Of a DNA stretch of 49,573 bases, positions 38,343-48,279 are shown piece by piece. The DNA is from Lachnospiraceae bacterium (GTDB lineage Bacteria; Bacillota; Clostridia; Lachnospirales; Lachnospiraceae): positions 26,229-75,801 of the forward strand of contig JAUNWX010000004.1 in assembly GCA_030540075.1 (NCBI GenBank). The letters are read 5' to 3'. Made by a program: the position numbers and the translations under genes. The notes below the pieces were generated by a model. It ran no database searches. It saw nothing but the letters and a program-made list of their open reading frames with translations, and had not been told where the DNA came from. Position 1 is the stretch's first letter; every line of letters begins with the position of its first letter.

Positions 38343-39743
38343 TTAAGAATTTGCGTTCTTGTACTCTGTTGCCCAGTTGTCGACGAATGCGGTCTTCACT
38401 GCATCCCAGTCGCCGGTGCCCTGTGCATACTCAAGCATTGCAGAACCAAGTACGTTCTTCCACTGCTCACTCGGCATCGTGGTGAAGTTCCATGATACAG
38501 GTGTCTTATCCTTGTTGAACTCATTCGCTGCGATAACGAGCGGGTTCTCCGGAAGGTAATCAGCGAAGGTAGAGAACGGAGTAACGAAGCCCATCTCCTT
38601 GGAAAGGGACTCACGACCTGCGTCAGACTCTACAACCCACTTCATGAAATCGAGGGTTGCCTGCTTGTCCGCATCGCTTGCCTTATCGTTTACGCACCAG
38701 AAGTTCTCAGAACCTGTGCAGGTACCCTGGCTTGCATCGTCTACACCGAAGTAGATCGGAAGGATGCCGAGATCCTCATCTGCAACCTCGTTGCCCTTGA
38801 TGTCGTTGTATGCCCATGTACCATTCTGATAGAATGCAGCCTCGCCGAGTGCGAACTCAGAAGCGGCATCATCACCGGTCTTACCAGAGAGAAGTGAAGG
38901 CTCTGTGGTGGAGTCTGTGATGTAGAGATCGAATACGTTCTTGAAGTTGTCGAGGTAGGTTCCCTTTACAGCATCGGTAGAGCTGATGTTGTCTGCCTTG
39001 TACTCGTAGTAGAGCGGAAGGTTTGCGAGGTGGGTCTTGAAACGCCAGTCAGAGGAAGAATCGAAGCCTGCGGATGTGAATGCACCCTCGATACCGAGCT
39101 CATCCTTCTTCACCTGCATATCGTCTGCCACTTCCTTCAGCTTATCGAAGCTGTTCAGCTCAGAGATATCGCTGATCTTTGCACCATCGAGTGCGATGTA
39201 GTCATTGAGGATCTTCTTATTATAGATGATGCCGTAGGTCTCGATAACGTATGCGATACCCTTTACGACGCCGTCGGTATTCTTCAGAGCGTAATCCTCA
39301 CTCTCGAGATCCTTGAATACGTCGGTATCCTTGAGATCCATGCAGTAGTCATCCCATGTTGCGAGACCAACCGGACCGTTTACCTGGAACATGGTCGGTG
39401 CCTCGGACTTCGCCATCTCGGACTTCAGGGTCTGCTCGTAGGTTCCGGACGCTGCGGTCTGCACATGAACCTCTACACCGGTCTCCTCGGTATACTTCTT
39501 TGCGAGGTCTACCCACTGATCCGCCTGCTCTGGCTTGAAGTTGAGGTAGTAAACCTTACCACCGGTCGCGGTCTGCTCTGCCGGAGCGGCTGCCTCGGTT
39601 GTCGGAGCCGCTGCCTCGGTCTTCGCTGCCTCAGTTGCAGCTGCCGTCGTGCTCGCGGTGTTCGAACCACCACAACCTGCCAATGCCGTCACTGCCATCG
39701 CAGCGGTCAGGCCCAGTGCTGTAAAACGTCTCATCTTCTTCAT
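38343..39743 (-). CDS. malE: Maltodextrin-binding lipoprotein, ABC transporter
   Basis: 466 residues from ATG 39743 (AGAGAGGATATGTT upstream; upstream frame to 39815 rejected because it precedes the signal peptide). Signal peptide MKKMRRFTALGLTAAMAVTA, lipobox LAGC, then an Ala/Thr/Glu linker (AATEAAKTEAAAPTTEAAAP) and a family 1 solute-binding domain: YYLNFKPEQADQWVDLAKKY, ALGEAAFYQNGTWAYNDIKG, FMKWVVESDAGRESLSKEMG. Captures maltodextrin at the cell surface for MalFG. Codon use is more uniform than in neighbours, consistent with high expression. First gene of its operon; the LacI-type operator is 160 bp upstream. Confidence 0.93.
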   Translation of the reverse strand: MKKMRRFTALGLTAAMAVTALAGCGGSNTASTTAAATEAAKTEAAAPTTEAAAPAEQTATGGKVYYLNFKPEQADQWVDLAKKYTEETGVEVHVQTAASGTYEQTLKSEMAKSEAPTMFQVNGPVGLATWDDYCMDLKDTDVFKDLESEDYALKNTDGVVKGIAYVIETYGIIYNKKILNDYIALDGAKISDISELNSFDKLKEVADDMQVKKDELGIEGAFTSAGFDSSSDWRFKTHLANLPLYYEYKADNISSTDAVKGTYLDNFKNVFDLYITDSTTEPSLLSGKTGDDAASEFALGEAAFYQNGTWAYNDIKGNEVADEDLGILPIYFGVDDASQGTCTGSENFWCVNDKASDADKQATLDFMKWVVESDAGRESLSKEMGFVTPFSTFADYLPENPLVIAANEFNKDKTPVSWNFTTMPSEQWKNVLGSAMLEYAQGTGDWDAVKTAFVDNWATEYKNANS

Positions 39744-39902
39744 AACATATCCTCTCTGCCCTTCAGGCAAGCTCGAAGCCGCGCCCATCGCCGCCCCGAT
39801 TATGATGTGTATCACCTGATCTCTCCCGCCCGCTCCGTCCTGGAGTTTTTTGTGCAGATTGCTCAGATGATTCGCTCTCGCGTTCTCCGGTATGTTTCCG
39901 TT

Positions 39903-39961
39903 AACGTTACCGGTAACGTTTCCGATAACATATATTTAACACTTTTCACCAAATAGTGCAA
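39903..39961 (-). promoter_or_regulatory. malE promoter with a perfect 18-bp LacI-type operator
   Basis: On the minus strand TTGCAC (39956-39961), 17-bp spacer, TAAATA (39933-39938). AACGTTACCGGTAACGTT (39903-39920), a perfect palindrome with central CG, starts 12 bp downstream of the -10 box, over the expected transcription start. Flanking GTTAACG and ACGTTTCCGATAAC look like extra half-sites. Confidence 0.85.
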
Positions 39962-39995
39962 TACTTTTTAAAAATAAATATTATATTTTTTATCC

Positions 39996-40031
39996 AAAAT
40001 GGCAGGGTCCCCGAAAGGTCCCTGCCATTTT
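39996..40031 (-). terminator. Terminator of glgP
   Basis: AAAATGGCAGGG (39996-40007) pairs with CCCTGCCATTTT (40020-40031) with an extended inner stem; T-run on the minus strand. 11 nt beyond the glgP stop. Confidence 0.9.
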
Positions 40032-40042
40032 GCACTGTTACA

Positions 40043-42304
40043 TCACTTTCCGAGATGCCAGATATCCCGATCATACTCCGCGATGGTCCGATCCGAGGAG
40101 AACAGGCCGGCCTTCGCGATGTTCACGAGGCACTTCCGGCGCCAGCCCTGCGGATCGCAGGCGTAATCACTGAGCGCCTGGTTCTTGCGCACGATGTAGG
40201 CATTGAAATCCGGAAGCGTCTGGAACCAGTCCTTATGGATGAGCTCGTCGTGGAGACGGCAGAGGTTTCCGGCATGGCCGGCGGCGAGCATCTCCGGGCC
40301 GGTCAGGAAGTCGATCGCACGACGGATGTTCGGGTCGCCCTCATACCACTGCTGTGCGATGTAGTCCCCCGCAGCGTAGCGGTGGATGACCTGATCCGAG
40401 GTCTGGCCGAAGATGTAGACATTGTCCTCGCCGACCTGCTGCGCGATCTCGACGTTCGCGCCGTCCATGGTACCGAGCGTCAGCGCGCCGTTCAGCATGA
40501 ACTTCATGTTGCCGGTGCCGGACGCCTCCTTCGACGCGAGACTGATCTGCTCCGAGAGGTCGCAGGCCGGAATCAGCTTTTCCGCTGCGGTCACGTTGTA
40601 GTTCTCGATGAAGACCACCTGCAGCCACTTCGACACGACCGGATCCGCCGCAATCACCTTCGACAGCACGAGCAGCGCATGGATGATGTCCTTCGCGATG
40701 ATGTACGCCGGGGCCGCCTTCGCGCCGAAGATGCTGACGAGCGGAGTCGCCGGCAGATGGCCCGCCTTGATCTCGTGGTACTGGTGGATGAGGTAGAGCA
40801 GGTTCAGCTGCTGTCGCTTGTACTCGTGGAGACGCTTCGACTGGATGTCGAACATCGCGCCCGTGTCCACCGTCACGCCCTGGGTCCGGCGGAGCCAGTC
40901 GGCCAATGCCTCCTTATTCTCGCTCTTCACTTCGCGGAGCTCTTCCAGCACCGCTGCGTCATCCGCGAAAGCCATCATCTTCTCGAGCTCGGACGCATCC
41001 TTGCGGAAGCCCGTGCCGATGTGCTTCTCGAGCACCGCCGTAAGGCGCGGATCGCACTCCAGGAGCCAGCGACGGAAGGTGATGCCGTTCGTCTTGTTAT
41101 TGAACTTCTCCGGGTAGAGCTCGTAGAAGTTATGGAGCTCGGAGTTCTTCAGGATCTCCGTGTGCAGCGCTGCCACACCGTTCGTGGAATGCGTGAAATG
41201 GATGTCCATATGCGCCATGTGGACGACATCATCCTCGTCAATGATGGCGAGCGACGCATCCTCCGAGCGGGTCCGTGCCAGTGCGTCGAGCTTCTCGATG
41301 ATCGGCATCAGCTGCGGCACGACCGCGTCGAGGTACGCGCGCGGCCACTTCTCGAGGGCCTCCGCGAGGATTGTATGATTCGTATAAGCGCAGGTCTTCG
41401 CCACGATCTCCACGGCCTCCTCGAAGTCGATGCCGTGCTCGCCGAGCAGGCGGATGAGCTCCGGGATGACCATACTCGGGTGCGTGTCGTTGATCTGGAT
41501 CGCCGCGTAGTCCGCGAGATCATGGTAGTCACAGCCACGGGCCGCACACTCCGCGAGGATCAGCTGCGCGCCGGCGGACACCATCAGATACTGCTGGTAG
41601 ATACGGAGACGACGGCCGGCCTCGTCGGAATCGTCCGGGTAGAGGAACAGCGTCAGGTTCTCGTCGATGGCGGTCTTGTCGAAGGCGATGCCGTCATGCA
41701 CGATGCTCTCGTCGATGGTATCGAGGTCGAAGAGGTTCAGGGTGTTCGTTCGGCCCTCGTAGCCGGTCACGGCGAGCTTATAGAGACGTGCGGTATACGG
41801 CTTGCCTGCGAGCTCCACCGGATAGGTCACGTCGGTCTTCTCCGCCCAGCTGTGCGCGGTCAGCCATGGGTCCGGCTTCTCGTTCTGGATATCCCCCTCG
41901 AAGGACTGGTGGAACAGTCCGAAGTGGTAGCGGAGGCCAATGCCGTCGCCCGGCAGGTTCAGTGTCGCAAGCGAATCCAGGAAGCAGGCTGCGAGACGGC
42001 CGAGACCGCCGTTGCCGAGGGATGGCTCCGGCTCGACCTCTTCGATGTCGGACATGCTCTTTCCGACCGCCGCCAGCGCGTCACGCACCTCCTCGTACAG
42101 CCCGAGGTTGATGAGATTATTTGACAGCAGCTTTCCGATCAGGAACTCCGCACTGATATAGTAGAGCTTACGGCCATGCACCGGCTTCACACGCTCCGCA
42201 CTCTTCGCCCGCACCAGCTCCAGCAGCGCGAGGTACAGCTCCTGATCACTGCAGTCCTTCAGTGCCTTCCCACTCAGCTTCTCTAACGTCTCTGTGATAT
42301 TCAT
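40043..42304 (-). CDS. glgP: Glycogen/maltodextrin phosphorylase
   Basis: 753 residues. Phosphorolyses alpha-1,4-glucans to glucose 1-phosphate. The protein begins close to the catalytic core ([39 protein letters not shown]), which is the short bacterial form. [20 protein letters not shown] carries the PLP lysine, and [19 protein letters not shown] follows. AAAGGAGGATCTT precedes ATG 42304. Next to the malE operon but separated by its own terminator, and divergent from an AraC regulator that may control it. Together with MalQ it completes maltodextrin breakdown. Confidence 0.96.
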   Translation of the reverse strand: MNITETLEKLSGKALKDCSDQELYLALLELVRAKSAERVKPVHGRKLYYISAEFLIGKLLSNNLINLGLYEEVRDALAAVGKSMSDIEEVEPEPSLGNGGLGRLAACFLDSLATLNLPGDGIGLRYHFGLFHQSFEGDIQNEKPDPWLTAHSWAEKTDVTYPVELAGKPYTARLYKLAVTGYEGRTNTLNLFDLDTIDESIVHDGIAFDKTAIDENLTLFLYPDDSDEAGRRLRIYQQYLMVSAGAQLILAECAARGCDYHDLADYAAIQINDTHPSMVIPELIRLLGEHGIDFEEAVEIVAKTCAYTNHTILAEALEKWPRAYLDAVVPQLMPIIEKLDALARTRSEDASLAIIDEDDVVHMAHMDIHFTHSTNGVAALHTEILKNSELHNFYELYPEKFNNKTNGITFRRWLLECDPRLTAVLEKHIGTGFRKDASELEKMMAFADDAAVLEELREVKSENKEALADWLRRTQGVTVDTGAMFDIQSKRLHEYKRQQLNLLYLIHQYHEIKAGHLPATPLVSIFGAKAAPAYIIAKDIIHALLVLSKVIAADPVVSKWLQVVFIENYNVTAAEKLIPACDLSEQISLASKEASGTGNMKFMLNGALTLGTMDGANVEIAQQVGEDNVYIFGQTSDQVIHRYAAGDYIAQQWYEGDPNIRRAIDFLTGPEMLAAGHAGNLCRLHDELIHKDWFQTLPDFNAYIVRKNQALSDYACDPQGWRRKCLVNIAKAGLFSSDRTIAEYDRDIWHLGK
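41935..41951 (-). repeat. 17-bp motif, near-exact copy (16/17), in glgP
   Basis: GGCCAATGCCGTCGCCC on the plus strand; encodes part of GIGLR on the minus strand. Confidence 0.6.
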
Positions 42305-42376
42305 AAGATCCTCCTTTGAACGGATGTCTGATTTTTCTATTTACCTCAAGATATATCACATAAAACGATCATTTAC

Positions 42377-42406
42377 TTGCCAGATATTCTCACATTATGG
42401 TACGAT
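42377..42406 (+). promoter_or_regulatory. Candidate promoter of the AraC-family gene
   Basis: TTGCCA (42377-42382), 18-bp spacer, TACGAT (42401-42406), 28 nt before the ATG at 42435. Lies in the 130-bp divergent region with glgP. Confidence 0.55.
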
Positions 42407-42434
42407 TCTATCATTGAGTCAAAAGGAGAATCAT

Positions 42435-43292
42435 ATGAAGAATCAGGCCTCTCTTCAGGAGACGAAGCAGCATGGTGCGCTGCGTTTTCCCTTCAATATA
42501 TATCCCTGTACGATCCCGGGTGATTTTCCGCAGGTAGCGCTGCACTGGCACGAGAATATGGAACTGGTGTTCGTGAAGCGGGGCGAGGGGATCATCCAGG
42601 TCGGTACGGAGAACTATCCGGCGCAGATGGGGGATATCTTCATCTTCGTGCCGGGGACGCTGCATGCGCTTCGGCAGGCCGGGGACCAGACGATGGAGTA
42701 CGAGAACATCATCTTCGATCTCGAGCTGCTCGGCGGCACGGATGATCTCTGCGCGGAGAAGTACCTGCTGCCACTCCAGAGCGGGCGTCTGCCGCTGCCG
42801 GAGCATCTTGTGAAGAGGGATCCCTCCTACCGGCGCGCCGCGGCCTGTCTCCGGGAAATCGAGGAGGTGAACCGCACCCGCTTCAGTGGCTACGAGCTCA
42901 TCATCAAGGCGGATCTCCTCCACTTCCTCGCCGTCCTGATCCAGGAGGAGAAGACCCGGCTCCCGGCGGAGACCGCGGATACCCTGCGCCTGAAGACGAT
43001 CCTGCAGTGGCTCTCCGCCCACTACACCGAAGCCCTGCGCGTCGAAGACGCCGCCGAAGTCTGCTCCTTCAGCAGCAGCCACTTCATGCGCTGGTTCCGC
43101 CAGATGACCGGCCAGAGCTTCATCGCCTTCCTGAACGACTACCGCCTGAACCTCGCCGCCGACGCCCTCCGCACCACCGACGACAGCATCCTCGCCATCG
43201 CCACCCAGTGCGGCTTCGCAAACCTCTCCTACTTCAACCGCGCCTTCAAGGCTCACTTCCAGATGACCCCGCGGGCGTACCGAAAGAGATAA
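42435..43292 (+). CDS. AraC-family transcriptional regulator
   Basis: 285 residues from ATG 42435 (AAAAGGAGAATCAT upstream). An N-terminal cupin-like sensor domain (about 20-110: LHWHENMELVFVKRGEGIIQ, MGDIFIFVPGTLHAL) is followed by two HTH motifs at the C-terminus (VEDAAEVCSFSSSHFMRWFR; LAIATQCGFANLSYFNRAFK, then TPRAYRKR). Divergent to glgP and beside the mal locus, so activation of glgP or carbohydrate genes is plausible but unproven. GC content is higher in its second half. Confidence 0.92.
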   Translation: MKNQASLQETKQHGALRFPFNIYPCTIPGDFPQVALHWHENMELVFVKRGEGIIQVGTENYPAQMGDIFIFVPGTLHALRQAGDQTMEYENIIFDLELLGGTDDLCAEKYLLPLQSGRLPLPEHLVKRDPSYRRAAACLREIEEVNRTRFSGYELIIKADLLHFLAVLIQEEKTRLPAETADTLRLKTILQWLSAHYTEALRVEDAAEVCSFSSSHFMRWFRQMTGQSFIAFLNDYRLNLAADALRTTDDSILAIATQCGFANLSYFNRAFKAHFQMTPRAYRKR

Positions 43293-43295
43293 CGG

Positions 43296-43365
43296 AACGG
43301 CCCCTCCGGGGACGGCCCGCCGCAGACGTACTGTGCTGCAGGAGGCCGCCCCCGGAGGGGCCGTT
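43296..43365. terminator. Bidirectional GC-rich terminator between araC-type gene and ilvC
   Basis: AACGGCCCCTCCGGGG (43296-43311) pairs exactly with CCCCGGAGGGGCCGTT (43350-43365), 16-bp arms, with a 38-nt apical region. Shares the CCCCGGAGGGGC core with the hairpin at 26251-26352. Confidence 0.75.
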
Positions 43366-43371
43366 GATTTA

Positions 43372-44445
<1,074 letters not shown>

Positions 44446-44481
44446 TCATAAAAGCCGCGAAGACCGCTTTTACTGACATTT

Positions 44482-45006
44482 CTACTCCTCTTCGTCCCCG
44501 AAGATGTGATCGGTGCCGCGCTCGAGGGCGGTGATGCCGGTCCGGCACATCTCGAGCACCTCGTAGTTCCGCATCATGTTGAGGAAGCCCTCGACCTTCT
44601 CCGGCTTACCGGTGAGCTCCATGACGAGGCTGTCCGGGGAGAGGTCGATGATCTTCGCCTTATAGACCCCGGCGATGTCACGGAGGCTCGGCAGATTATC
44701 CTTATCCGCACGGACCTTGATGAGCAGGAGCTCGCGCTGCACACTCGCCGTCGCAAGCTCATACACCTCACGCACATCCTCGAGTCGCCGTGTCTGGAGG
44801 AGCAGCTGCTTCAGCTTCTGCTCGTCGACATGGACCGTGATCGTGATCCGCGCGATGCCCGGATCCATCGTCTCTGAGGTCGTGATGCTGTCGATATTGA
44901 AGCTCCGGCGGTTAAACATATTCGAGATCCGCGCCAGCACGCCGTAGCGGTTCACCGCCAGGATGCTGATGACCCTGCGGGGATACTTATACTGATTTTC
45001 CATCAT
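44482..45006 (-). CDS. ilvN: Acetolactate synthase small (regulatory) subunit
   Basis: 174 residues. An N-terminal ACT domain (about 11-85: ISILAVNRYGVLARISNMFN, RRSFNIDSITTSET) binds valine for feedback inhibition, and the C-terminal domain (SLRDIAGVYKAKIIDLSPDS) is complete as in long-form IlvN. The start codon overlaps the ilvB stop by ATGA, so equal synthesis of the two subunits is likely. A second ATG directly follows the first (45003). Confidence 0.96.
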   Translation of the reverse strand: MMENQYKYPRRVISILAVNRYGVLARISNMFNRRSFNIDSITTSETMDPGIARITITVHVDEQKLKQLLLQTRRLEDVREVYELATASVQRELLLIKVRADKDNLPSLRDIAGVYKAKIIDLSPDSLVMELTGKPEKVEGFLNMMRNYEVLEMCRTGITALERGTDHIFGDEEE

Positions 45007-46691
45007 ACCTGCCCCCTTTCGTCGTCGGACATCGTGATATCCTGCACCGTGCCTCCCGGCGGAATCATTGGCAGCACCTTCTCATCCTTATCGATGCGGC
45101 ACTCGATCCAGCTCGGGCCCGGGTTGGTCAATGCTTCTGCCATGGCTGCACGGAACTCCGCCATGGTTTCACAGCGGTAGCCCTTCGCGCCGAAGCCCTC
45201 GGCGAGCTTCACATAGTCGGTCTTCCGCTCCGGATCGGTGCTCGAATAGCGCTTGCCGTAGAAGGCCGTCTGCCACTGGCGCACCATACCGAGCACCTGG
45301 TTGTTGAAGATGATCGTGATGATCGGAAGCTCGTAGCTCACCGCCGTACACGCCTCGTTCAGATTCATATGGAAGGAACCGTCACCCGTGAAATGGATCA
45401 CGCGATGCCCGTTACCAAGCGCCACCTGGGCACCGATCGCGGCGCCGTAGCCGTAGCCCATGGTGCCGAGACCACCGCTCGTCAGGAAGCCGCGTGGCTT
45501 CGTGTGGAGCACGTACTGTGCCGCCCACATCTGATGCTGGCCGACATCGGTGACGTAGGTCGTGTCCGGGCCGGTCATCTCGCATGTCTCACGGATGATC
45601 TGGTGCGGCTTCAGGACGGTCTCGCTGTCCTTCGGCTGATAGTCGGCCGCCTGCCACTCCGCGATCTGGGCGAACCAGTCCGGATGGTCGACCGCATTGA
45701 CCAGCGGAAGCAGCGCCTGCAGTACGACCGCCGCATCGCCGACCACCGAAGCGTCGACGAGGACGTTCTTATCCACCTCACTGGCATCGATATCAATCTG
45801 CACGATCTTCGCACCCGCGGCGAACTTCTCTGGATTCAGTGCAACACGATCCGAGAAACGCGCGCCGACCGCCAGCACGAGATCCGCCTGGTCGACCGCC
45901 TTGTTCGCGGTGTAGGTGCCATGCATGCCGATGAGACCGAGGTTCCGCTTATCCCCGTAGTTCAAGACGCCCGCGGCCATCAGCGTATAGGTCGCCGGCA
46001 TGTCCGCCTTCGCGATGAGATCGCGGAGTGCCTGACAGCTCGCCTCGCTGACCGCGACACCGCCTCCGAAATAGACCACCGGACGCGTCGCCTGGTTGAT
46101 GAGCTCGGCGGCCCGCGCGAGATCCTCTGCGTCAACCTCCGTATTCACCGGAATCTCCGCCGGCTTCTTCGGCGTAAACTCACAGCTCGCCGCCGTGATG
46201 TCCTTCGGGATATCCACGAGCACCGGTCCCTTACGCCCGCTCTGTGCGATACGGAACGCCTCCCGCATCGTATCCGCGAGGTCCTCGACCCGGCGCACGG
46301 TGTAGTTGTGCTTCGTGATCGGCATCGTGATACCCTCGATATACGCCTCCTGGAAGGCATCGCGACCTAAGACCGCGGTACCGACATTGCCCGTAAAGGC
46401 CACCATCGGCACGTTATCCATGTAGGCCGTCGCGATACCGGTGACGAGGTTCGTCGCACCCGGACCGCTGGTCGCCAGCACGACGCCCGTCTTGCCGGTC
46501 GCCCGCGCATAGCCGTCCGCCGCGTGGCTCGCACCTTGCTCGTGCGCCGTCATGATGTGGTGGATGCGATCCTGGTTACGGTACAGCTCATCGTAGAGGT
46601 TCAGCACCGCACCACCCGGATAACCGAACAGTGTATCGACGCCCTGCTCCACCAGCACTTCTACAAATATCTGAGAGCCATTTAAAATCAT
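45003..46691 (-). CDS. ilvB: Acetolactate synthase large (catalytic) subunit
   Basis: 562 residues from ATG 46691 (GAGGAGGAAACAGTCC upstream; the frame runs to 46757 without a site). ThDP enzyme: FGYPGGAVLNLYDELYR, the catalytic Glu in TAHEQGASHAADGYARATGK, ATSGPGATNLVTGIATAYMD, and the ThDP/Mg GDGSFHMNLNEACTAV motif near residue 430. FAD-site segments are present. Condenses pyruvate with pyruvate or 2-oxobutyrate. Between ilvN and a DUF815 ATPase. No T-box is visible in the 146 bp upstream. Confidence 0.97.
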   Translation of the reverse strand: MILNGSQIFVEVLVEQGVDTLFGYPGGAVLNLYDELYRNQDRIHHIMTAHEQGASHAADGYARATGKTGVVLATSGPGATNLVTGIATAYMDNVPMVAFTGNVGTAVLGRDAFQEAYIEGITMPITKHNYTVRRVEDLADTMREAFRIAQSGRKGPVLVDIPKDITAASCEFTPKKPAEIPVNTEVDAEDLARAAELINQATRPVVYFGGGVAVSEASCQALRDLIAKADMPATYTLMAAGVLNYGDKRNLGLIGMHGTYTANKAVDQADLVLAVGARFSDRVALNPEKFAAGAKIVQIDIDASEVDKNVLVDASVVGDAAVVLQALLPLVNAVDHPDWFAQIAEWQAADYQPKDSETVLKPHQIIRETCEMTGPDTTYVTDVGQHQMWAAQYVLHTKPRGFLTSGGLGTMGYGYGAAIGAQVALGNGHRVIHFTGDGSFHMNLNEACTAVSYELPIITIIFNNQVLGMVRQWQTAFYGKRYSSTDPERKTDYVKLAEGFGAKGYRCETMAEFRAAMAEALTNPGPSWIECRIDKDEKVLPMIPPGGTVQDITMSDDERGQV

Positions 46692-46837
46692 GGACTGTTT
46701 CCTCCTCTTCCACCGCTCCCTCGCGGTTCCTGTTTCATCTATCGTCTGTCCTCGCATCAGGCGAGAACGCTGTTTTTCACTTCATCCGGCACGCCCTGCG
46801 CCGCTCGATCCGCGGCTCCCCGGTGCCCCATCTTCAC

Positions 46838-48031
46838 TCAGCTCAACACGCCTGCTTTACATAATTCTATGAACTGCTTCGCAACACGCGGGCTTCGTCC
46901 GCCGGCGCGGATCGCGAAGGCCTCCGCCCGCACGATCAGCTTCTCCGGATCGTCCTCCACGCCGTACTGTGCGGCGAGGTCCGTGACGATCTGCACGAAG
47001 CGGCTCTTGTCCGGCTGCCCGAAGGTCACCGTGAGGCCGAAGCGCGCCGCGAGGCTCATCAGCTCCTGGCGCGTATCGCTTTCGTGGATGTCGCTGCCCT
47101 GCCGGTCCTCGAGCGTCTCCTTGATGAGATGCCGCCGGTTGCTCGTCGCGTATACCGCGATGTTGCCGGCGCGACCCCCGACGCTTCCCTCGAGGATGGC
47201 CTTCAGCGCGGCGAAGTTATCGTCGTTCGTCGTGAAGCTGAGGTCATCGATAAACAGGATGAACTTCAGCGGGTTCGCCGCGAGCTGATCCATGAGATCC
47301 GGGATCTGGTAGAGCTGATTCTTCTTCACCTCGACCAGGCGCAGGCCCCGCGCCGCATACTCGTTCGCGATGGCCTTGATGGCACTCGACTTGCCGGTGC
47401 CCGCATCGCCGTAGAGCAGCACGTTGTTCGCCGGACGTCCATCCAGCAGTGCCTCTGTGTTCACGATGACCTTCTCGCGCTCCTTCTCGTAGCCCGGCAG
47501 CTCGGACAGCCGCTGCGGATCCGGATGCTTCACCGGCACCAGCCGGCCATCCTCCACCACGAAGACGTGGTTCCGTGCGAACATACCGTAGCCCCTCGTG
47601 CTGACCTCCTGCATGCGCTTCGCATACTCCGCCGGCAGCGCGCCCGTCCCGGTGACCCACGCGACGAAGTAGTCCGGCGCGTCACTCATCTCGGCCGTCA
47701 GCTCTTCCAGGGTCAATGCAGAGAGCTCGTTCAGCAGTGCCAGCTCCCGCTGCAGACTGTCCCCGAGGACGGCACTGAGTTCGCCGTGGGCCTGTCGCTG
47801 CACGCAGATGTTCTCGCTCTCCAGCACCGCGGTGCTGAGGTACTCCGTCCAGTTCTCCGTCTTCTCAAACAGCCGGTGCTCGAACGCCGCACAGGCCGTG
47901 GCGAAGGCATCGCCATCGTCCAGCTCCGCGCTCTGCAGCATCTCACGAAACGCCGCGATCACCGGATCCTGCAGCAGCTCCCGGAACACGACGAGACTGC
48001 TTAGTCGCTGATACATATAATGCAGATTCAT
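46838..48031 (-). CDS. DUF815 family AAA+ ATPase
   Basis: 397 residues from ATG 48031. The N-terminal helical part (about 1-200) is followed by an ATPase domain with Walker A LLYGDAGTGKSSAIKAI (about 212-228), Walker B FILFIDDLSFTTNDDNF, and sensor/arginine region AVYATSNRRHLIKETLEDRQ. The family is widespread and lightly studied. It lies on the same strand between ilvA and ilvB and could be co-transcribed with either, although no pathway link is known. Start chosen for AAGGGAG upstream; the frame also reads from 48061. Confidence 0.9.
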   Translation of the reverse strand: MNLHYMYQRLSSLVVFRELLQDPVIAAFREMLQSAELDDGDAFATACAAFEHRLFEKTENWTEYLSTAVLESENICVQRQAHGELSAVLGDSLQRELALLNELSALTLEELTAEMSDAPDYFVAWVTGTGALPAEYAKRMQEVSTRGYGMFARNHVFVVEDGRLVPVKHPDPQRLSELPGYEKEREKVIVNTEALLDGRPANNVLLYGDAGTGKSSAIKAIANEYAARGLRLVEVKKNQLYQIPDLMDQLAANPLKFILFIDDLSFTTNDDNFAALKAILEGSVGGRAGNIAVYATSNRRHLIKETLEDRQGSDIHESDTRQELMSLAARFGLTVTFGQPDKSRFVQIVTDLAAQYGVEDDPEKLIVRAEAFAIRAGGRSPRVAKQFIELCKAGVLS

Positions 48032-48258
48032 CCTTCTCCACTCCCTTCTCTCTGATTCCATGAAGGGCGTTGCAAGGAGGATTCCTGTACAGCCCTTCGC
48101 TGAGCTTCTTGATTTTCTATTTTTGAACTGATTTTTCTGATTTCTTTCTAATCGGTTTCTGATTCACTTCATAATCCGTTTCGGGGATCTTTTTCTCAAA
48201 TGACCATCTCATTTACCCAACAGACTTACAGTCATCTGTGGGCTGCACGACGATGTCT

Positions 48259-48275
48259 CGTCGGAAGCATTGGCC
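48259..48275 (+). repeat. 17-bp motif, degenerate copy (15/17), downstream of ilvA
   Basis: CGTCGGAAGCATTGGCC, 5 bp before the end of ilvA on the minus strand. The 248-bp gap 48032-48279 otherwise shows no gene. Confidence 0.55.
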
Positions 48276-48279
48276 CAGG

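Noticed and set aside
39956-42124. Long plus-strand reading frame opposite glgP
   Set aside because: Shadow of glgP; no ribosome site or recognisable domain.
46692-46837. T-box leader before ilvB
   Set aside because: The 146-bp gap is too short and no GGGTGG antiterminator-type sequence is visible.
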